From: CAHJWH01 sp965198905
GTDB taxonomy: Bacteria; Pseudomonadota; Alphaproteobacteria; Caulobacterales; Caulobacteraceae
DNA length: 64,000 nt
Direction: 5' to 3'
Assembly: GCA_965198905.1 (NCBI GenBank)
Contig: OZ240678.1
Coordinates: forward strand, 1,798,001-1,862,000
Numbering within the stretch: position 1 is the stretch's first letter; each line of letters begins with the position of its first letter. This document shows, one piece after another, positions 7,419 to 15,510 of this stretch. Both the position numbers and the translations under genes were made by a program. Under the pieces are notes generated by a model. That model ran no database searches, was not told the origin of the DNA, and saw only the letters and a list, made by a program, of their open reading frames with translations.

Positions 7419-9533
7419 CTAGAAGGGCGCGGGACCGTCGGGACCGCGGGTGTCGCCACGGTCTTCGGCCGAGGGCGCCGCGCCGCCGTCGGCCGCCTGT
7501 CCGAAGTCGTCGGCCAGACCCGAATAGAAGGCGCGGCGGGAGTCCGCCGAGGCGTCCTCTCCGTCCGCCTGGCGGGCGTCCGGGTCTGCGCGGTCTGGCT
7601 CGGCGGCCGAGGCGCCAGGTTCGTCGGTCTCGTCGATGCGCGACGTCGGCGCGGCTTGGGCCTCCATCGGCGTGGGCGGCTCGAAGGCGGGAGCGGGGAA
7701 GTCGCTGACGGCGACCCCTTGGTGCGCCGCCAGCATGAAGCGCCGCCACATCTCGGCCGGCAGTTCGCCGCCGGCGACCTTTGCCATGGGGCGCGAGCGG
7801 TCGTCGCCTACCCAGACGCCGGCCACCCAGTCCGGGGTGAAGCCCACGAACCATGCGTCGCGCCAGTTCTGGCTGGTGCCGGTCTTGCCGGCGGCGGGGC
7901 GGCCGATGTCGGCCTTCTGACCCGTGCCGTGGGAGATCACGCCCTCCATCATGCGCACCATCAGCCGGGTCTTTTGGGTGTCGAACACCTGGGGCCGGGC
8001 GCTGTCGGGGTGCTGGTAGAGGACGTCGCCATGGGCGTTGGTGATCGCGGTGATGAGATAGGGATCAACCCTGTGCCCGTCCTGCTGGAACACCTGATAG
8101 GCGGAGGTGAGGTCCAGCAGGTCCACCTCGTAGGCTCCCAGCGCCACCGACAGGTCGGGCCGGGCCGGGATCATGCCGAGGCCGAAACGCTGCGCCAGCT
8201 CGGCCACCTTGGCGGCGCCGACCTGGTGGGCCAGTCGCACCGCCACGGTGTTGATGGAGCGCGCCAGGGCGTCGGAGATGCTGACCTGGCCTGAGAAGTG
8301 GCCGCCATAGTTGACCGGCGACCAGCCGCCGAAGCGCACGGGGCGGTCGGTGCGCACGTCGTCGGGCTTCACCCCGGCCTCCAGCGCTGCGGCGTAGACG
8401 AAGGGCTTGAACGCCGAGCCCGGCTGGCGCATCGCCTGGGTGGCGCGGTCATAGGCGCTGGCCCGATGGTCGCGCCCGCCCACCAGCGCCCGGATCGCCC
8501 CGTCCGGACCCAGGGCCACCAGCGCCGCTTGGTTGGCGCCCAGCCTGCGCCCAGCCGCTACGCCGTCACGCACCACTTGGGAGGCTGCCGCCTGCAGGTG
8601 CGGGTCCACCGTCAGCCGCACCACCAGGTCCGGCGCACGGTTCTGGGCCAGGTCCCGGGCGCGAGAGGCGGCGAGGTCCAGGACGTAGCCAAAGTCGCTG
8701 TCCACCGGCTTTTCGGGGACTAGGACGGGTGGGTGGGCCACCGCGTCCGCCTGCTGGGCGGCCGTGATCCATCCGTCGGCCCGCATCTCCCCCAGGATGA
8801 CCTGGGACCGGTCCACCGCGGCGTCCATGTCGCCCTCGGGGTCCAGCCGCGAGGGGGCCTTGGGGAGGGCGGCCAGCAGCGCCGCCTCCGAAAGGCTCAA
8901 GGCGGACGCGGGCGTGCCGAAATAGGTCTGGGCCGCCGCCTCCACTCCATAGGCGCCGTCGCCGAAATAGATGCGGTTTAGATAGAGCTCCAGGATGTCG
9001 GTCTTGTTCAGCCGCCGCTCCAGCTCGCCCGCCAGCACCGCCTCCTGCACCTTGCGCTTCAGCGTTTGATCGGGGCTGAGGAAGATGTTGCGCACCACCT
9101 GCTGGGTGATGGTGGAGCCGCCCTGAACCACGTGGCGGGCGCCGAGGTTGGCGCGGACCGAGCGCGCGATGCCCGTCAGGTCCAGCCCGTGATGGCTGTA
9201 GAAGCGGCGATCCTCGGCGGCCAGGAAAGCCTCGGGCAGATAGGCCGGCATGGCGGAGAGCGCGATGGCCTGGCCGTGACGCGGCCCGCGCACCGCCAGC
9301 AGCGCGCCGCTGCGATCCAGGAAGGTCACCCCCGGGGGCCGGTTCAGCGACCACAGCTGCGCCTTGTCCGGGATCGTCGGCAGGTCGGCGAAGGCCAGCC
9401 GCCAGGCCCACAGTCCGCACACTCCGCCGAGCAGCAGCAGGCCGACGAGCGCGGCCAACGACGCGCGCGCCAACCGCCCGAGCGGGCGGCGGCGGCGTTC
9501 CAGGTCTACGCGGATGGGGGGCGGCGACGTCAC
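7419..9533 (-). CDS. Class A penicillin-binding protein (PBP1A family)
   Basis: Bifunctional peptidoglycan synthase of 704 residues: GT51 glycosyltransferase plus transpeptidase. After a short basic cytoplasmic tail and one membrane helix (about 23-46), the GT51 motifs are EDRRFYSHHGLD (near 107), GGSTITQQVVRN, and ELYLNRIYFGDGAYGVEAAA. The transpeptidase has GSAFKPF (SxxK, Ser near 372), ARSIN (SxN) and KTGTSQNWRDAW (KTG, near 547). All active-site residues are present. The C-terminus is a disordered acidic/Pro-rich tail. It is slightly short for PBP1A, lacking the long OB insertion. No mecillinam-type or other companion genes are adjacent. Confidence 0.95.
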   Translation of the reverse strand: MTSPPPIRVDLERRRRPLGRLARASLAALVGLLLLGGVCGLWAWRLAFADLPTIPDKAQLWSLNRPPGVTFLDRSGALLAVRGPRHGQAIALSAMPAYLPEAFLAAEDRRFYSHHGLDLTGIARSVRANLGARHVVQGGSTITQQVVRNIFLSPDQTLKRKVQEAVLAGELERRLNKTDILELYLNRIYFGDGAYGVEAAAQTYFGTPASALSLSEAALLAALPKAPSRLDPEGDMDAAVDRSQVILGEMRADGWITAAQQADAVAHPPVLVPEKPVDSDFGYVLDLAASRARDLAQNRAPDLVVRLTVDPHLQAAASQVVRDGVAAGRRLGANQAALVALGPDGAIRALVGGRDHRASAYDRATQAMRQPGSAFKPFVYAAALEAGVKPDDVRTDRPVRFGGWSPVNYGGHFSGQVSISDALARSINTVAVRLAHQVGAAKVAELAQRFGLGMIPARPDLSVALGAYEVDLLDLTSAYQVFQQDGHRVDPYLITAITNAHGDVLYQHPDSARPQVFDTQKTRLMVRMMEGVISHGTGQKADIGRPAAGKTGTSQNWRDAWFVGFTPDWVAGVWVGDDRSRPMAKVAGGELPAEMWRRFMLAAHQGVAVSDFPAPAFEPPTPMEAQAAPTSRIDETDEPGASAAEPDRADPDARQADGEDASADSRRAFYSGLADDFGQAADGGAAPSAEDRGDTRGPDGPAPF

Positions 9534-9591
9534 GGCGGCGGTCTTAGCGCCTAACCCCTACATTGGCGTCAAGGCGCACGCAGGAGGTGTC

Positions 9592-10053
9592 GTGGCGGAC
9601 CAGCCGTTCTGGCGGACGAAGACGCTCACCCAGATGAGCACGGCGGAGTGGGAGAGCCTGTGCGACGGCTGCGCCCGCTGCTGTCTGGTGCGGTTCGAGG
9701 ACGAAGACACCGGCGAGATCATCCCTACCCGCGTGTCCTGCCGGCTGCTGGACGTGCACACCTGCGCCTGCACCAATTATTCGCGCCGGCGGCGCTATGT
9801 GCCGGACTGCATCAAGCTGACGCCCGGCAAGATCGACGAGCTGACCTGGATGCCGCACACCTGCGCCTATCGCCGCCTGCACGAAGGCCGAGACCTCGCC
9901 GACTGGCACCCGCTGGTGAGCGGCGATCCCTCCAGCGTGCACCGCGCGGGGATCAGCGTGTCCGGCAAGGTGGTCTCCGAGACTGCCTTCGCCGACGTGG
10001 AGGACGCCCTCGACTTCCCCGCCGCGGATCTGATGGAGGAGCCGGACGCGTGA
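9592..10053 (+). CDS. YcgN-family cysteine cluster protein (UPF0260)
   Basis: 153-residue protein of the UPF0260/CxxCxxCC family, whose cysteines probably bind zinc or an iron-sulfur cluster; the biochemical role is unknown. The signature CDGCARCC is at residues 24-31, with more family cysteines at TRVSCRLLDVHTCACTNY, CIKLTPGK and HTCAYRRLHEGR. I chose the GTG at 9592, giving MADQPFWRTKTL as in family members, because AGGAGG lies 4 bases upstream. The reading frame stays open further 5' inside the divergent penicillin-binding protein gene, but that part does not look like the family. Confidence 0.93.
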   Translation: MADQPFWRTKTLTQMSTAEWESLCDGCARCCLVRFEDEDTGEIIPTRVSCRLLDVHTCACTNYSRRRRYVPDCIKLTPGKIDELTWMPHTCAYRRLHEGRDLADWHPLVSGDPSSVHRAGISVSGKVVSETAFADVEDALDFPAADLMEEPDA

Positions 10054-10111
10054 CCGCCCTGCCCCGGCTCTCCGGTCGGGCTCACGACCGAAGATCAAAC
10101 GATTTTAACGT

Positions 10112-10141
10112 TTGTCAGATTTCGGGCGGGTTCTATATAAC
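10112..10141 (+). promoter_or_regulatory. Candidate sigma-70 promoter of a small transcription unit
   Basis: TTGTCA (10112-10117) is followed after 18 bases by TATAAC (10136-10141), or after 16 bases by TATATA. It sits in an AT-rich island unusual for this genome and points at the small ORF at 10175 and the hairpin at 10279. Confidence 0.5.
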
Positions 10142-10174
10142 TCCCATAGTGCGAGAAAAAACGGCGGGAACACG

Positions 10175-10333
10175 ATGACGGTGAAAATCCAGTCGAACCC
10201 AAACATTGGCCTGCCCCGTGAAATCGATCATGGCGCCAACAAGCCGCAATGCACTAAGTTCCGGCGCGCCCGCCGTTTAGGATGTAGAGCTACAAAGCTT
10301 CATGCCGCTCTACATCCTTGTTGCCTGCCATAA
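10175..10333 (+). CDS. Small ORF, 52 residues, unknown; possibly truncated
   Basis: Starts MTVKIQSNPNIGLPREIDHG, with GGGAA 5 bases before the ATG and a good promoter 35-60 bases upstream. Composition is AT-richer than its neighbours. The last third runs through a 12-bp hairpin (10279-10318) and becomes basic and Cys-containing, which looks non-native, so the true 3' end may have been lost when insertion sequences moved next to it. I recognise no family. It may alternatively be the body of a small RNA of about 170 nt ending in the hairpin. Confidence 0.35.
   Translation: MTVKIQSNPNIGLPREIDHGANKPQCTKFRRARRLGCRATKLHAALHPCCLP
10279..10318 (+). terminator. Perfect 12-bp hairpin
   Basis: AGGATGTAGAGC and its exact complement GCTCTACATCCT flank a 16-base loop. 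Only two T follow, so as a terminator it is weak. It may instead be a remnant of a mobile element end or a small RNA structure. Confidence 0.5.
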
Positions 10334-10349
10334 GAACTAAAATTAACAT

Positions 10350-10736
10350 TTGATAAAGCGGGAGCCGGGCAGCTCCTGGGAGAACGGCTTCTGCGAGAGC
10401 TTCAACAGCAAGCTCCAGGACGAGCTTCTAAACCTGGAAGTCTTCTCCAGCCTCCGCGAAGCCGAGGTGTTGATCAGGAGCTGGCGGCAGCACTTCAACA
10501 CCGTGCGCCCGCATAGCTCGCTCGGCTATGTCCCGCCCGCACCGGAAGCTCCAACGGTGCGGCTTGGCGACGTAGTGATCTTGGATGACCTGTCCAGTCA
10601 CAAAGGGCCGCGCGTCGAAGACATGATCCAGGCCGCGGGCGCACGCCTACGTTTGCTGCCGCCCTATTCCCCCGACTTCATTCCTATCGAGCAGGTGCTC
10701 GCCGGACAGCTTCCACCCGCGGTTCTCGCCGCATAA
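10350..10736 (+). mobile_element. Chimeric transposase scar: IS3-type fragment fused to IS630-type fragment
   Basis: One open frame joins two unrelated transposase pieces. The first about 70 residues (PGSSWENGFCESFNSKLQDE, FNTVRPHSSLGYVPPAPEAP) are the C-terminal end of an IS3-family rve transposase, including the last catalytic Glu region. From about base 10566 the text becomes VVILDDLSSHKGPRVEDMIQ then LRLLPPYSPDFIPIEQ, the DDE_3 core end of an IS630-family transposase, with DxLxxHK and SPDxxPIE motifs. The final residues fit neither family. Both parts lack their N-terminal catalytic domains, so this is a non-functional remnant of successive insertions and deletions. Confidence 0.88.
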
Positions 10737-10813
10737 GCTTCAATCCGGTGTCTCAAAAACCGCGGGCGGTACAGAGGACGGCCACGCCGGTGGGCTTGGC
10801 GAATGCTTGGTCG

Positions 10814-11725
10814 CTATCGCCTGCAGCCGCAGCCGCCGTGATGTCCGCCGCCGTGGCCGCCATGACCGCCCCAGCCGCCAACGCCGCCGCCGCCGCCGGT
10901 CCAAGTCGCGCCGCCACCGCTCATGGCGCCACCCCACGACCCGCCGCCGTGACCGCCCCCGTGGCCGCCCCAGCCGCCGACGCCTCCGCCGCCACCGCCC
11001 CAGGTGGCGCCGCCGGACTTGCCGCCCCAGCCGCCTTGGCCCCAACCGGCGCCCTGGCCCCAGCTCTGGCTCGAGGACGACGAGGTGCTGGTGGCGGTCG
11101 CGCTCGCCGAGGCAGAAGCGTTCGCCGCAGCGTTGGCATAGGCGTTGGCGTGGGCCGCGACCGACGCATTGACATAGGCTTGGCCGATCGCCGACGAGAA
11201 GGCCGACGCGTTGCCAAAGCCGAAGCCCGAACCGTAACCCTGTTCGTAGGCTCCCAGGCCAGACGACCCCCCGCCCCCGCCCCCACCGATGAAGTCCCCG
11301 CCTTCCACGACACCGCCGCCGGCATCGCCGCCGTAGAAGCCCGGACCTACCTCGGTCGTCTCGCCTTCTACGATTTCGGGAGGGGGCGGCGGGGGGTAGG
11401 CCTGCGGCTGCGCACAGACGGCGCAGGGGACCGCGCCGCCATAACCGCGGTAGCCCTGGGCGTAGCCGTAGCCGCGGGGCGCGGCGGCGACATAACCATA
11501 GCCTTCGCCGTATCGGTTCGCAGGCCCATAGCTGGGCGCCAGGTCTCGAACCGGCGCAGGACCGTAGCGATCCGGGACATAGCCCGCACCGGGCGCGACC
11601 GCATAGGCGGGTGAGGCCGGCGTCCAGGCCGCACAGCCCCCCGGCGCACACTGCGCCATCGCCGTGGAAGCGACCGCCAGGCCCCCGAGTCCCGCGACGA
11701 GCGCCGCTGCGTTCCGCGCCAACAT
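10814..11725 (-). CDS. Secreted glycine-rich low-complexity protein
   Basis: 303 residues with a clear signal peptide (MLARNAAALVAGLGGLAVAS, cleavage after AMA near residue 24). The mature part has a Tyr/Gly/Pro-rich section (YGYAQGYRGYGG, PPPPPPEIVEGETTE), a Gly run, an unusual Ala/Asn/Ser segment around 175-220 (AHANAYANAAANASASASAT then a serine run), and a tail of about 75 residues of GGWGGHGG-type repeats ending in a His/Cys patch. No enzyme domain is visible. It may be a surface matrix or adhesive protein; the His/Gly tail could bind metal. Downstream lies the polysaccharide enzyme gene, transcribed in the same direction and located upstream of it. Confidence 0.75.
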   Translation of the reverse strand: MLARNAAALVAGLGGLAVASTAMAQCAPGGCAAWTPASPAYAVAPGAGYVPDRYGPAPVRDLAPSYGPANRYGEGYGYVAAAPRGYGYAQGYRGYGGAVPCAVCAQPQAYPPPPPPEIVEGETTEVGPGFYGGDAGGGVVEGGDFIGGGGGGGSSGLGAYEQGYGSGFGFGNASAFSSAIGQAYVNASVAAHANAYANAAANASASASATATSTSSSSSQSWGQGAGWGQGGWGGKSGGATWGGGGGGVGGWGGHGGGHGGGSWGGAMSGGGATWTGGGGGVGGWGGHGGHGGGHHGGCGCRR

Positions 11726-11857
11726 GAAACTGCTCCGAATTGGGACGCGGCCCGAAGCCGAGCCGCGTTACGGAGGCCACTCATCAATTCCCGCGCCAAA
11801 CGAAGAAGAGAGGAGGCGAAGAGGCGCGGAGGCGAAGAGGCGCGGGGATAGAGCGCC

Positions 11858-14800
11858 TCAGGCCGCCAGGCTGTCCACGGGCTCGTCCGTCGTCAGGCTG
11901 ACGGCGGGCGAGAGCGAGGCGACGGCCAGCCGCCTTCGGTTCGGCGCCGAACCGATCGCCACGGTGGCGCGGCGCTCCAGCTTGTTCCAGCCGACTTCGG
12001 GGCCGTGCACCGCGGTGACCACGGCCTTGACCACCACATGGTACATCAGCTGGCGGTAGCCGAAGCGCTGGGCGGGCAGCCAACCCAGGCTGCCCCAGGG
12101 GGCGTCGCGCTCGAACGCCATCCCCAGCGCCGCCGCCGACAGGTCCACCAGCACGAAGGCGCCCCAATACAGCAGCGTCTGGTTCAGCAGCTGATGGTTC
12201 CACTGGGTGGGGTGCATCAGCAGGTCGTGCAGGGCGACCGCCAGGCTGAACACCACCGCAAGATCGACCAACGGGGCGACCAAGGCCAGCGCGATCTGGA
12301 ACAGCCACACCTGCGGCAGGGCGACGAAGCCCAGCACCGGCTGGTTGGGGTTGAACAGGCCGGCCCTGTGCTTCCAGACGCATTGCAGGGTCCCGAACGA
12401 CCAGCGGAAGCGCTGCTTCAGCAGGCCCTTCAGCGTCTGCGGCGCTTCGGTATAGGCGCGCGCCTCGGTGTCGAAGGCCACGTGCCAGCCGGCGCGCTGC
12501 ACCGCAAGGGTCAGGTCCTGGTCTTCGGCCAGGGTGTCGGACGGGAAGCCGCCCAGGGGCTCGATCGCCGCCCGGCGCCACGCCCCCACCGCACCCGGCA
12601 CCACGGTGATGACGCCGAGCGCCGACAGGGCGCGGCGCTCCAGGTTCTGGGCGGTGACGTATTCGAGCGCCTGCCAACGCGTGATCAGGTTCACCCGGTT
12701 GCCCACCAGGGCGTTGCCCGCGACCGCGCCGACCTCAGGGTCGTCGAACCAGCGCGCCAGCCGACCGATGGTGTCGGAGGGGAACTGGGTGTCCGCATCC
12801 AGCGCCACCACGATTTCGCCGGTGGCAAGGGCCAAGCCCCGGTTCAACGCCCGCGCCTTGCCGCCATTGGGGAAGCGGAGCAGCTGTACGCGCGGGTCGT
12901 CACCGAAGGCCGCCTGCACCCGCGCCGCCGTCGCATCGGTGGACCCGTCGTCGAGCACCAGCACCTCCAGCCGCCTCCAGCTGGAGTTCAGGATGCGCTG
13001 CACCGACGCCGCGACGACGCTCTCCTCGTTGAAACAGGGGATCAGCACGCTGACCAGCGCGGCGCCTTCGGTATCGGCGACCTCGGCGGCATGGGCGAGC
13101 TGGCGGTTGTTGCGGACGCGGTGCACCACGGCGAACACCGCCAGGAACAGCAGCCGCGCCAGGCCGAGCGCGATGGCGCTGATGAACAGGGTGCTGATCC
13201 CGCGATTGAAGTCGCGCACGATGGTGAAGGCGGCGCGATCCAGCATCAGCTGGCCCTTCTCCGTGCGCGTCGGCGGCATCGCCTGGGCCGGGCTGATGCC
13301 GGCGAGTTCCGACACCGTGGTCAGGTGGTAGCCATGGGCGCGAAGCTCGTCGATCAGCACCGGCAAGGCCGCGAGCGTGCGCGAGCGGTCGCCGCCGGAG
13401 TCGTGCAGCAGCACGATCTGGCCGCCGGTCTCGGGGTTGGCGTCCTGCAACCGGTCCAGGGTGCGCTGCACGATCAGCTGGGCGTCGGGCCGCTTCCAGT
13501 CGTCGGGGTCGATGCGCAGACCGACCGAGAGGTATCCCAGGTCCCGGGCCTTCAGCAGGGGCGCCACCTCCCGCGGGGTCGAGGGCGAGGCGTCGCCCAG
13601 ATACGGCGGCCTGAAGAAGCGCATGGTGCGCCCGGTGATCACCTGGAACAGCCTTTGGGTGAGATTCAGCTGCAGCCCCATCTCGCCCGGCGAGATCTCG
13701 GCGATGTTGGGGTGCGTGTAGGTGTGGCTGCCGACGAGATCGCCCTGCATCACCTCGCGCTTCACCAGCTCCGGATGGGCCTCCATGTTCTCGCCGATGA
13801 CGAAGAAGGTCGCAGGGGCCTGCTTGGCCTTGAGCACGTCGAGGATGCGCGGGGTCCAGTGCGGGTCCGGTCCGTCATCGAAGGTCAGGGCGACGTCCCC
13901 CGGACGCGCGCCCAGGCGCTGCACCACGTAGGCGGTGGGGATCTTGTCGAAGCGCTCGCCGGTGATCAATCCGCTATGGGCGTCGGTGGTCAGGGTGCGC
14001 AAGCCGGGCGTGGGCGTCGCGGTGGGATTAAGGATTTCGCCCGTGCCGTTGAAATCCACGTCCGGCGACGGCGCCATCTGGCGCAGGGGAGCGGTCTGGG
14101 CCGCGCCATAGGGCTGGCCCAGCACCTTCCACACGCCGGGGTCTTCTGAGCCCATGCGCCAGAGTGCGTAGCCCCGCGGGCGCCAGGCGTCGGCGACCCT
14201 GACCTGGTTGTACAAGGTGGCGGCGTCGAGGAACCAGACGGTGTGCGCCACCCCCGCCTCGTCGGCGTAGCTGAAGGTGGGGTTCAGCGCGGTCGGGTCG
14301 AAGTTGATCTTCGCCTCGCTGTCGTGGGCCGCCAGCGTCGCCTCGTGGAAGCTCACCCCGTCGGCCTTGCCGCCCTTGGACCAGTCGTAGCCGAAAGCGC
14401 CCAGCGCCACGACGGTGCGATCCGGGTTCAGGCTCTTGAACGCGCGCTGGAGGTTCTTCTCGTACCAGCCCTGGCTGGCTGCAGGCCCCGCCTCCCCGGT
14501 CCAGTAGTGCTCGTCATAGGCCATCAGGACCACCGTGTCGGCGGCTCGGCCCAGCGCCTTGACCGGCCATGCGGGGTCGTCGAATGGGGCGGTGACCCAG
14601 ATCTCGCGACCGGACGCGTTGAAGGCCGCGTTGGCCTGGGCGATAAAGCCCGGATAGGCCGCGAGCCCCTTGGCCGACATGTTCTCCAGGTCGAACATAT
14701 AGCCGGCGTAGCCCCGCTTGGCGGCCAGCTCCTGCAGGTTGGCGATCAGCCGGACGCGCGCCGCCGGATCGGTCAGCATCTGGTCGGCGGTCCGGCCGTC

Positions 14801-15286
14801 CCACAGCTTGTCCGAGGCGTTGTAGATCAGCGGCATCACCGCTGGCCGATGCGCGGCGCCGGCGATCAGCTTGTCCGCGCGGGGATCGGAGGTGACGTCC
14901 ACGTCGCCCGCGGCGTCCTTCAGCAGCACCCACTGAGGGGCGACGATGTCGAGCCGGTTGACGTGATCGGCCAGGGACACCCGGCTCGTCTCGTCCCAGC
15001 TGACGTAGAAGCCGACGTTCAGCGGCTTGGCGCGCGAGCCGAGCGGCCCGGACGGGCGCGGGACCCGGGTCCAGACCGCGTGCGAGCGGCCCGGCGCCTG
15101 ACCGACGCTGAGCGAGGTCAAGACGTGCGGATTATGGAAGGCCAGGGAAGGAATTTGCGGTGCGATGGCCAGCGTCGCCACGAAGGCGGACAGGATGGCG
15201 AACACCCCCGCCAGCAGCAGGCCCAGCGCCAGGCCCGCACGCCGGCCGCGCCGACCGGAGGGATCGTGGAAGACGAGAGAGGCCAT
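11858..15286 (-). CDS. GH18-like / polysaccharide deacetylase (CE4) / glycosyltransferase 2 fusion
   Basis: A 1142-residue membrane enzyme with three catalytic units. After one helix (about 12-38) comes a GH18-like barrel (85-400) with FDLEN near 196 matching the DxE end of the GH18 motif. A CE4 NodB deacetylase follows, with TFDDGPDPHW near 466, SHTYTHPN, RPPYLGD and LLHDSGGD. After a helix near 695-725 a processive GT2 domain has ALDADTQF (near 824), AEDQDL and QRFRW (near 956), then C-terminal helices. Together these suggest synthesis, deacetylation and trimming of a beta-linked N-acetylglucosamine-type exopolysaccharide in one chain. I chose the ATG at 15286 (MASLVFHDPSG, GGAA upstream); an ATG at 15310 is also possible. 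Confidence 0.93.
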   Translation of the reverse strand: MASLVFHDPSGRRGRRAGLALGLLLAGVFAILSAFVATLAIAPQIPSLAFHNPHVLTSLSVGQAPGRSHAVWTRVPRPSGPLGSRAKPLNVGFYVSWDETSRVSLADHVNRLDIVAPQWVLLKDAAGDVDVTSDPRADKLIAGAAHRPAVMPLIYNASDKLWDGRTADQMLTDPAARVRLIANLQELAAKRGYAGYMFDLENMSAKGLAAYPGFIAQANAAFNASGREIWVTAPFDDPAWPVKALGRAADTVVLMAYDEHYWTGEAGPAASQGWYEKNLQRAFKSLNPDRTVVALGAFGYDWSKGGKADGVSFHEATLAAHDSEAKINFDPTALNPTFSYADEAGVAHTVWFLDAATLYNQVRVADAWRPRGYALWRMGSEDPGVWKVLGQPYGAAQTAPLRQMAPSPDVDFNGTGEILNPTATPTPGLRTLTTDAHSGLITGERFDKIPTAYVVQRLGARPGDVALTFDDGPDPHWTPRILDVLKAKQAPATFFVIGENMEAHPELVKREVMQGDLVGSHTYTHPNIAEISPGEMGLQLNLTQRLFQVITGRTMRFFRPPYLGDASPSTPREVAPLLKARDLGYLSVGLRIDPDDWKRPDAQLIVQRTLDRLQDANPETGGQIVLLHDSGGDRSRTLAALPVLIDELRAHGYHLTTVSELAGISPAQAMPPTRTEKGQLMLDRAAFTIVRDFNRGISTLFISAIALGLARLLFLAVFAVVHRVRNNRQLAHAAEVADTEGAALVSVLIPCFNEESVVAASVQRILNSSWRRLEVLVLDDGSTDATAARVQAAFGDDPRVQLLRFPNGGKARALNRGLALATGEIVVALDADTQFPSDTIGRLARWFDDPEVGAVAGNALVGNRVNLITRWQALEYVTAQNLERRALSALGVITVVPGAVGAWRRAAIEPLGGFPSDTLAEDQDLTLAVQRAGWHVAFDTEARAYTEAPQTLKGLLKQRFRWSFGTLQCVWKHRAGLFNPNQPVLGFVALPQVWLFQIALALVAPLVDLAVVFSLAVALHDLLMHPTQWNHQLLNQTLLYWGAFVLVDLSAAALGMAFERDAPWGSLGWLPAQRFGYRQLMYHVVVKAVVTAVHGPEVGWNKLERRATVAIGSAPNRRRLAVASLSPAVSLTTDEPVDSLAA

Positions 15287-15510
15287 GGCCGCTTCCGGTG
15301 CTGCATGCACGCCACGTCCAGATAACGTAGCGACAGCACAGCGATAGGCGGCGACGGCTTACGTCTTTGTAGGCTGGGGCGCCGCAGGGGATAAGCATTG
15401 CTGATCAGCCTGTTGTCGAGATCAGTCAAATTGGCGCAGCCGCCCGCCGTATCCTCCAGGCGGCGGCGCGTGCTTTCTCGTCCCGTCCATTCGGAGCTTT
15501 CCGCCGACCC

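Noticed and set aside
12005..14149. 714-residue open frame on the plus strand opposite the GH18-CE4-GT2 gene
   Set aside because: It is rich in Arg, Gly, His and Gln with no domain, and its frame mirrors the third-codon GC bias of the real gene on the other strand.
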